DNA of 12,000 bases. Source: an uncultured Sulfurimonas sp. (lineage in GTDB: Bacteria > Campylobacterota > Campylobacteria > Campylobacterales > Sulfurimonadaceae). Each line of letters starts with the position of its first letter. Positions within the stretch are counted from its first letter, which is position 1. The DNA lies in the NCBI GenBank assembly GCA_937914675.1, contig CALDOC010000045.1:1-12000 (forward strand), given 5' to 3'. The notes beneath the pieces are model-generated. The model was not told where the DNA came from and did no database searches. It saw only the letters and a program-made list of their open reading frames with translations. Below are positions 7,360-12,000 of the stretch, piece by piece. A program made the position numbers and the translations under genes.

Positions 7360-7391
7360 TTAGCTAAATAAATATGATACAAGGAGAAGTT

Positions 7392-7616
7392 ATGAACCAA
7401 ATAATTACCCCAGAAATGCAAGAGATAAAAAACTTAATCTTACAAACAGTGATGCAACGCAGCGCTCTTAAAATTGAGATGCAAGACTGGTATGAGAAAC
7501 ATCCAAGAGATAATTTTCCAAAGATGACCAACTTAATACTAGTGGATTCAACTCTATCAAAACTTGATTCCTCTTATAAAAACCTTTGGGATTACAACAA
7601 TGCGAGAAGTTCATAA
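7392..7616 (+). CDS. Unrecognised 74-aa protein, nif-linked by position
   Basis: I do not recognise this protein. It is 74 aa with no cysteine, signal peptide or membrane segment, and looks mostly helical: a first amphipathic helix (about 6-36, MQEIKNLILQTVMQRSALKIEM), a break at HPRDNFPK, then a second helix (about 45-70) rich in Leu, Ser and Asn and ending WDYNNARSS. This could be a helical hairpin. The start at 7392 is chosen over the ATG at 7374 because AAGGAG lies just before it and the 7374 ATG sits immediately after the predicted transcription start. It is the first gene after the divergent promoter and 15 bases before the next gene, so the two are likely one transcript. A nitrogen-fixation role is inferred only from promoter and neighbours. 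Confidence 0.75.
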   Translation: MNQIITPEMQEIKNLILQTVMQRSALKIEMQDWYEKHPRDNFPKMTNLILVDSTLSKLDSSYKNLWDYNNARSS

Positions 7617-7631
7617 AAAAAGGAATGAAAA

Positions 7632-8156
7632 ATGGATAACGAAACACTAAAAAGAGACCTATTAAAACAAGCTAGAAACGTTTTTGAAACGGCTTCAACT
7701 CTCCATGACAACCAAAGAATGGAAGTCTACGCGGAGAGTGGAGTGGCCAAGTCTTCGGACGTCCTAGAAGAAAACGAAGAGATACTCTACTCTCCCAACA
7801 AAATACTTTGTTACCAAGTGTTTGGGCACAACTACCTAGAAGAAGAGATTAAGACTTGGATAGACTACGCAAGAGTCCAACAAATTCCAGAAGATGGAGT
7901 GCCACCGCCAGAACTAACGGACATAGAAAAATCGGTTCGTGAGATTATCGAAAAACTCGCAAAAAAGAGTGGGGTGGACATTGCAAACGTAAGCTCGTAC
8001 GAAGTCTTCGCAAACCTATCCATGACTCTCGTGGGAACGATTGAGCAAGAGATTATAGAGTATTGGTGGAGCGCAAAAGAGGAAGAGAATGGTAAAAAAC
8101 TGGCTTTGGCGCAGATAGAAGACGCCCTGAGTGAAAAGACGTTGTCTTCGTTTTAA
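7632..8156 (+). CDS. Unrecognised acidic 174-aa protein, nif-linked by position
   Basis: I do not recognise this protein. It is soluble, acidic and mostly helical by appearance, with a single Cys60 and no signal or membrane segment. It begins with an amphipathic helix (1-30), has an acidic stretch around 37-50 (KSSDVLEENEE), an aromatic middle (YQVFGHNYLEEEIKTWIDYARV, about 61-82), a proline-rich linker (DGVPPPEL, about 88-95), and a C-terminal helical half with the WW pair at about 145-146 (EYWWSAKEEE). The ribosome binding site AGGA is 7 bases before the ATG. It lies 15 bases after the 74-aa gene and before the nifB promoter region. The two-part layout joined by a proline linker could mean two small domains. 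Any job in nitrogen fixation is inferred. Confidence 0.8.
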   Translation: MDNETLKRDLLKQARNVFETASTLHDNQRMEVYAESGVAKSSDVLEENEEILYSPNKILCYQVFGHNYLEEEIKTWIDYARVQQIPEDGVPPPELTDIEKSVREIIEKLAKKSGVDIANVSSYEVFANLSMTLVGTIEQEIIEYWWSAKEEENGKKLALAQIEDALSEKTLSSF

Positions 8157-8314
8157 ACCATTCGAGTCTAGCGTTTAAAAATCAAAAATGGAGTCAAAAC
8201 CTTCGAGACGCAACCTAAAAAGACAAAATTGTCACATTAAAGCGCTTCAAGCTCTAAAAAAACCTAGAACGCGTTATGCATAATATATCAAATAGTAAAA
8301 ACAAAGGAGCTAAA
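8157..8314 (+). other. Intergenic region upstream of nifB
   Basis: A 158-base gap that holds the nifB promoter element and leader. Upstream of the element are two dyads: GACAA-AA-TTGTC at 8222-8233 and the perfect palindrome AAGCGCTT at 8240-8247. No strong hairpin followed by a T-run is seen, so a factor-independent terminator for the upstream pair is not evident. Confidence 0.6.
8265..8280 (+). promoter_or_regulatory. nifB: Sigma-54-like promoter of nifB
   Basis: TAGAAC-GCGTT-ATGCA, matching the elements at 7330-7345 and 6127-6142 as TAGAACG-N3-TATGCA. The predicted start is near 8291, giving about 24 bases of leader with GGAG at 8306-8309. The ATG at 8276 lies inside this element, which argues against using it as the nifB start. 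It probably drives nifB, nifV, the acetyltransferase gene and what follows. Confidence 0.55.
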
Positions 8315-9733
8315 ATGAGCTGTAGTACTAGTAATCCCGCGGAATCGGCGCTGCCACAGGACATTCAAGATAAAATTCATAATCATCCATGTTATTCAGA
8401 GGGCGCTCACCATCACTACGCCCGTATTCATGTCGCGGTAGCGCCTGCTTGCAACATTCAGTGTAACTACTGCAATCGTAAATACGACTGTTCAAACGAA
8501 AGTCGTCCAGGGGTTACGAGCGAGCGTTTAACGCCTATAGAGTCAGCGAAGAAAGTAATGTACGTAGGCGGAGAAGTGCATCGTCTAAGCGTTCTTGGCA
8601 TCGCTGGTCCCGGAGACGCGCTTGCCAATCCTAAGAAAACTTTTGAGACGTTTAAGTTAGTGCGAGAGAAAGCGCCCGACTTGAAACTTTGCCTCTCAAC
8701 GAACGGTCTTGAACTTCCCAAGTTTGTGGATGAAATGGTTAAGTACGATATCGACCACATTACCATTACTATAAACACCGTAGACGCGACAGGTGAAATT
8801 GGTTCAAAAATTTACCCATGGATTTTTTACAACAACAAAAGAATTTATGGAAAAGAAGCCGCGAAAATACTTTTAGAGCGTCAGCTCGAGGGTATGAAAA
8901 TGTGCGTGGAAAAAGGCATCTTAATTAAAGCGAACTCTGTTTTAATCCCAGGCGTCAACGACAAACATTTGGCGGAAGTGTCTAAAAAGCTTAAAGAGAT
9001 AGGCGTGTTTTTACACAACATCATGCCGATTATTTCAGAGCCAGAACATGGAACGGCGTTTGGACTTGGCGGAGTGCCAAGCGCAACCGACCAACAACAG
9101 ATGGAAGTGCAAGAAGCATGCGGCATGGATATGAAACTTATGCAACATTGTCGTCAGTGCCGCGCGGACGCGGTTGGACTTATCGGCGAGGACAGAGGGC
9201 AAGAGTTTACTAAAAACGTATTTAGCGAAATGAGTTTCGACAAATTGGAAGACCATTACAACATTACCGCTCGTCAAGACGCGCAAGCGAAAGTGGAAGA
9301 GTTTAGACATTTCTTGGACAAAGCGAACGAGAGAGTCGTTAAAGAAAAAGCGGAGCTTAGTTCCGATGGTCACACGATACTTGTAGCCGTCACTACCGCT
9401 GGCGAAGGCATGATAAATCAACACTTTGGTTCCGTGAGAGAGTTTTTAATCTATGAAGCGGGCGACAAAGGCATACGATTCATTCACCACCGTAAACTTG
9501 ATTATGAGTACTGTGCCGGTCCAGAGGGTGGAAATCCAATTGAACCAATTTTAGAAAAGCTTAAAGATTGCAAGTTGATTTTAACGGCTAAAATTGGTGG
9601 ATGTCCACAAGACGATTTAGCTTCGGCCGGTTTGATAGCCGATCAAAGTTACGCTTACGAGCCTATTGAAGCGTCGGTTTTAAAAGCGACGCGAAAATAT
9701 TTCAATTTGCCAGAAGCAATAGAAGCGAACTAG
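8315..9733 (+). CDS. nifB: NifB, radical SAM FeMo-cofactor core synthase
   Basis: Makes NifB-co, the [8Fe-9S-C] precursor of FeMo-co, by fusing two [4Fe-4S] clusters and inserting a SAM-derived carbide. The 472-aa protein has the radical SAM motif C46-x3-C50-x2-C53 inside CNIQCNYCNRKYDC, with Cys59 after it, the block LGIAGPGDALANP (about 94-106), the SAM-region ANSVLIPGVND (about 206-216), and HCRQCRADAVGLIGEDR (278-294) whose cysteines belong to the substrate-cluster region. A NifX-like cofactor-binding domain fills about 353-460 (MINQHFGSVREF; CPQDD at 430-434). Length and two-domain layout are usual for proteobacterial NifB. The start at 8315 is preferred over 8276: GGAG precedes it and 8276 lies in the promoter element. 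nifV follows 8 bases after the stop. Confidence 0.97.
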   Translation: MSCSTSNPAESALPQDIQDKIHNHPCYSEGAHHHYARIHVAVAPACNIQCNYCNRKYDCSNESRPGVTSERLTPIESAKKVMYVGGEVHRLSVLGIAGPGDALANPKKTFETFKLVREKAPDLKLCLSTNGLELPKFVDEMVKYDIDHITITINTVDATGEIGSKIYPWIFYNNKRIYGKEAAKILLERQLEGMKMCVEKGILIKANSVLIPGVNDKHLAEVSKKLKEIGVFLHNIMPIISEPEHGTAFGLGGVPSATDQQQMEVQEACGMDMKLMQHCRQCRADAVGLIGEDRGQEFTKNVFSEMSFDKLEDHYNITARQDAQAKVEEFRHFLDKANERVVKEKAELSSDGHTILVAVTTAGEGMINQHFGSVREFLIYEAGDKGIRFIHHRKLDYEYCAGPEGGNPIEPILEKLKDCKLILTAKIGGCPQDDLASAGLIADQSYAYEPIEASVLKATRKYFNLPEAIEAN

Positions 9734-9741
9734 GCGTTAAA

Positions 9742-10857
9742 ATGGCGCTTATTAACGACACGACTCTACGCGATGGCGAACAAGCTCCTTACGTGGCGTT
9801 TAACACCAAAGAGAAACTTTCCATAGCGCAAGGGCTTGTAACATGTGGCGTGGACGAACTTGAAATCGGCATACCCGCAATGGGAAAACGAGAACAAGAA
9901 GACATCAAAGAGTTACTCGACTTGGGATTGAACAAACGCATGATGAGTTGGAACCGAGCGAAAATGAGCGATTTGGAAGCTTCATTGGAGTGTGGCGTTA
10001 AGGCGGTGGATTTATCCATTCCCATTTCTGATATTTTGATAAACGTTAAGTTTGGCGGCAACAAATCTTTGATGCTTAAAGAACTTGAAAAGGTAATAAT
10101 CCAAGCCAAACGCGAGGGTCTTTACGTTTGCATAGGCGGTGAAGATAGTTCGCGTGGTTCATTGGAGTTCATGAAAGAGGTTATCACTCTTGGAAGCGAA
10201 CTTGGAGCCGATAGATTTAGATATTGCGATACGGTTGGAGTTATGACGCCTACTAGAATTTATGAGGACGTAAAAGCCTTGACGTCTCTAAATCTCCTAG
10301 AGATTGAGATGCACACTCATAATGATTTTGGCCTTGCAAACGCCAACGCTCTTAGTGGAATCGACGCAGGCGCGTCGAGCGTAAACACTACCGTTATTGG
10401 TCTAGGCGAGCGCGCTGGAAACGCTTCGTTTGAACAGATTTCCATGGCGCTGAAGCATCTCTATGGTCAAAAGCGTCCCATCGACGCTTTTGAGATGCGT
10501 CGTCTTGCCTTGACTGTCGCAAACGCGGCTGGCGTAACGCTCTCTCCAACCGCTCCCATCGTTGGAAAAAACATATTCTCTCACGAGAGTGGCGTTCATG
10601 CGGACGGCATGCTCAAAAACAGTTTTGCTTATGAGCCCTTTAGGGCGGAAGAAGTTGGTTGTTCAAGAAAATTTCCCATAGGAAAGCACTCTGGAACGGG
10701 AACGATTTTGTACCATCTTCAAAAACTAGGCATTGAGGTCGAAAAGCAGACGCTGCAGGGTCTTTTGCCTCGCATACGTGAGATTGTGACGTTGCGCAAG
10801 CGCGTGCTAAACAATCAAGAGTTGTTAAATCTTTACAAGGAGAGTCTATGTTTATAG
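9742..10857 (+). CDS. nifV: NifV, homocitrate synthase
   Basis: Condenses acetyl-CoA with 2-oxoglutarate to form homocitrate, the organic ligand of the Mo atom in FeMo-co. It is a TIM-barrel HMGL-like enzyme of 371 aa, close to other NifV. The motif NDTTLRDGEQAP (5-16) carries the metal-binding Asp6 and catalytic Arg10. MHTHNDFGLANANAL has the metal-binding His191 and His193. NTTVIGLGERAGNAS is the conserved G-x-GERAGN block. HESGVH (281-286) is the signature of the isopropylmalate/homocitrate synthase C-terminal region. No long LeuA-type regulatory domain follows, which fits NifV rather than leucine synthesis. The ribosome binding site is weak (AGGC), and translation is probably coupled to nifB, 8 bases upstream. 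Its last bases overlap the start of the acetyltransferase gene. Confidence 0.95.
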   Translation: MALINDTTLRDGEQAPYVAFNTKEKLSIAQGLVTCGVDELEIGIPAMGKREQEDIKELLDLGLNKRMMSWNRAKMSDLEASLECGVKAVDLSIPISDILINVKFGGNKSLMLKELEKVIIQAKREGLYVCIGGEDSSRGSLEFMKEVITLGSELGADRFRYCDTVGVMTPTRIYEDVKALTSLNLLEIEMHTHNDFGLANANALSGIDAGASSVNTTVIGLGERAGNASFEQISMALKHLYGQKRPIDAFEMRRLALTVANAAGVTLSPTAPIVGKNIFSHESGVHADGMLKNSFAYEPFRAEEVGCSRKFPIGKHSGTGTILYHLQKLGIEVEKQTLQGLLPRIREIVTLRKRVLNNQELLNLYKESLCL

Positions 10858-11675
10858 GATGGTTAAAGTTTGCGGATGTAAACGAGTTGGTTAAAATATC
10901 TGAAGATATTGGTTGGTTGCTTGATGGCTACCATGTAAAGCTCATGATGATGCACTCTCCTCATCTGTGTTATGGCGCTTACGAGGATGGAAAACTCATC
11001 GGCGCCATTATGGCGATTGAGTTTGAAAAATCCGCCATGCTCAAGTACTTTATGGTAAGTAAAGATTACCAAAAGAAGGGAATTGGAACTCGAATGTTTG
11101 AGACCCTCCATGGCGCGATAAAAGCTGATTATGAAACCATATATCTTCACGCGAATCCTAATATGATCGCTTTTTTTGAGAGATACGGTTTTAAAGCGGA
11201 GATGGAAGTCGGTCGCTTTATCAACGTTGGCAAAGTGCCTCCTTTTAATTTTACGAACGCGCATGCAAAAGAGTTGGATGGAATAAATTTCGAATCCGTG
11301 ATAGCCAGGATTGACAAAGAGACTTTTGGCGAAAATAGAATGAGCTTTCTCTTAGACGAGATGGAGAGAAACAGTTCTCTTAAGCTGACTCTTCCAAACG
11401 CCTTTCAACACTCTAGCATAGTCAACGCTAGAAACGTTTATCTTGGTCCTTGGCAAGTGAGAGAGGGTCATGATGACGAAGCGGAAAAAATGATGCGTGG
11501 ACTTTTATATTTTCGCGGTCTTAAAAAAGTGGTCGCCGACGCGCCTATGGGCGCTAGCCACGTGGTTGATTTGTATACGCGATACCATTTTCAAAATAAA
11601 CAACGTTTTATTCATATGGCTTATGGAAAAAGCAACGCTGTTCGTTTTGAAAATATCTACGCGTTTTCTTTATAG
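10848..11675 (+). CDS. GNAT-family N-acetyltransferase, nif-linked
   Basis: 275 aa. The N-terminal half is a GNAT acetyltransferase fold: GAYEDGKLIGAIMAIEF (about 43-59), the acetyl-CoA pyrophosphate loop VSKDYQKKGIGTRMF with QKKGIG at 75-80, then NPNMIAFFERYGFKAEMEVGRF (about 103-124). The second half (about 130-275) is a separate domain like the extra domain of YitH-type GNAT proteins. YLGPWQVREGHDDEAEKMMRGLLYF suggests it resembles a second, degenerate acetyltransferase-like unit. The substrate is unknown. The start at 10848 follows AAGGAGAG and lies inside the 3' end of nifV, with a 10-base overlap, so the two are coupled. That coupling points to a nitrogen-fixation role, perhaps modifying a nif protein or detoxifying a metabolite, but this is inference. 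Confidence 0.85.
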   Translation: MFIGWLKFADVNELVKISEDIGWLLDGYHVKLMMMHSPHLCYGAYEDGKLIGAIMAIEFEKSAMLKYFMVSKDYQKKGIGTRMFETLHGAIKADYETIYLHANPNMIAFFERYGFKAEMEVGRFINVGKVPPFNFTNAHAKELDGINFESVIARIDKETFGENRMSFLLDEMERNSSLKLTLPNAFQHSSIVNARNVYLGPWQVREGHDDEAEKMMRGLLYFRGLKKVVADAPMGASHVVDLYTRYHFQNKQRFIHMAYGKSNAVRFENIYAFSL

Positions 11676-11684
11676 GAGAAATTG

Positions 11685-11828
11685 ATGCGTTCATTGGAAA
11701 TGCAAGAGGGTCAAAGAGCGAGCGCTGAGAAAAGAAGAAGCGAGACTTATAGAAGTCCATTTAATTTAACTTTAGGAGAAAAAAATGCAAGACGAAAAAG
11801 AATTAAAACGAGAGTTGGCAAAGTATAA
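11685..11828 (+). CDS. Possible 47-aa basic small protein
   Basis: A short reading frame that begins 9 bases after the acetyltransferase stop, with an excellent ribosome binding site (AGGAGA, 6 bases before the ATG). It encodes 47 aa, rich in Arg, Lys, Ser and Glu, starting MRSLEMQEGQRASAEKRRSE. No family is recognised. It runs 44 bases into the Rop-like gene in another frame, so its basic tail (NARRKRIKTRVGKV) comes from sequence constrained by that gene. It may be a real small protein, a leader coupling translation to the next gene, or the remnant of a longer gene. Without it, 11676-11784 would be an unexplained spacer of 109 bases inside a tight operon. Confidence 0.4.
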   Translation: MRSLEMQEGQRASAEKRRSETYRSPFNLTLGEKNARRKRIKTRVGKV

Positions 11829-11976
11829 ACGTTTGGCGGTTGAGATAGCGTCGGAGATACATGACATAGTTGAAGACACGGTATGGACTAACCATGTAAA
11901 AATGCCAGAGCTTGCAAAGAAGCTCGTAGACGCCGTTGAAACCGCAAACAAATTTAAATCGGATAACAACTTATAA
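11785..11976 (+). CDS. Nif-associated Rop-like small protein (DUF683/CCE_0567 type)
   Basis: 63 aa, almost all helical, resembling the small nif-region proteins of the Rop-like family (CCE_0567-type metalloproteins) that form a helical hairpin. Visible family-like features are a first helix with Lys/Leu spacing (ELKRELAKYKRLAVEIA), the IHD-x-VED turn motif at His26/Asp27 to Glu30/Asp31, a Trp34, and a second helix PELAKKLVDAVETANKF (about 41-57). Related proteins usually sit beside nifX or nifB and their exact role is unsettled. AGGAG precedes the ATG. It follows the acetyltransferase and the 47-aa ORF and is 20 bases before the next start codon, so it belongs to the nifB-led operon. Confidence 0.7.
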   Translation: MQDEKELKRELAKYKRLAVEIASEIHDIVEDTVWTNHVKMPELAKKLVDAVETANKFKSDNNL

Positions 11977-11996
11977 AAATATCAAAGGATATTAAT

Positions 11997-12000
11997 ATGA
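11997..12000 (+). CDS. Start of a further gene at the window edge (3' partial)
   Basis: An ATG at 11997 preceded by AAAGGAT at a 6-base distance, 20 bases after the Rop-like gene. The same-strand tight spacing suggests the nif operon continues beyond the window. The product cannot be told from one codon. Confidence 0.5.

Noticed and set aside
7374..7391. Start of the 74-aa protein at 7374
   Set aside because: The codons before 7392 contain the ribosome binding site AAGGAG itself, and the ATG at 7374 would leave almost no leader after the predicted transcription start.
8276..8314. NifB start at 8276
   Set aside because: The ATG lies within the promoter-like element, upstream of the predicted transcription start. 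The ATG at 8315 has GGAG at proper distance.

Overview
The window looks like a chromosomal segment of a nitrogen-fixing member of the Campylobacterota (Epsilonproteobacteria). This placement is inference. It rests on a PutA without an obvious N-terminal DNA-binding domain that overlaps putP, a moderate GC content, and promoter-like elements built on TAGAAC, close to the TGGAAC form of the sigma-54 -24 box I recall from Campylobacter. I cannot name a genus. nifHDK, nifEN and the main nif regulators are not in the window.

Layout. Bases 1-4890 (+) carry a proline-use pair: putA (5' end cut by the window edge) and putP, overlapping by one base. After a 28-base convergent gap comes a minus-strand nif-accessory operon (7288 down to 4919): a Sel1-repeat/NifU-C-terminal fusion, a two-domain molybdate-binding (Mop/TOBE) protein, a 2[4Fe-4S] ferredoxin, NifX, and a second paralogous ferredoxin. 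A short divergent promoter region (7289-7391) separates it from plus-strand genes: two proteins I do not recognise (74 and 174 aa), a 158-base intergenic region with a promoter, then nifB, nifV, a GNAT-type acetyltransferase overlapping nifV, a 47-aa small ORF, a nif-associated Rop-like (DUF683/CCE_0567-type) small protein, and the start codon of one more gene at the right edge.

How the genes fit together. NifB makes the 8Fe core precursor of FeMo-co, NifV makes its homocitrate ligand, NifX can carry cofactor precursors, the Mop protein can hold molybdate, the ferredoxins can supply low-potential electrons, and the NifU-type domain can carry Fe-S clusters. The block is therefore a cofactor-assembly and electron-supply section of a nif region. 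The unknown genes are nif candidates by position.

Most notable observation. A 16-base element, TAGAACG-N3-TATGCA (one copy TAGAAC-N5-TTGCA), occurs four times, each 31-42 bases upstream of a gene start measured from the element's downstream edge: twice back-to-back in the divergent region around a shared GTTCTAGAAC palindrome, once before nifB, and once inside the 3' end of the Mop gene before the first ferredoxin. It has exact sigma-54 (-24/-12) spacing but a consistently altered -24 box, which suggests a shared nif regulon promoter of a lineage-specific type.
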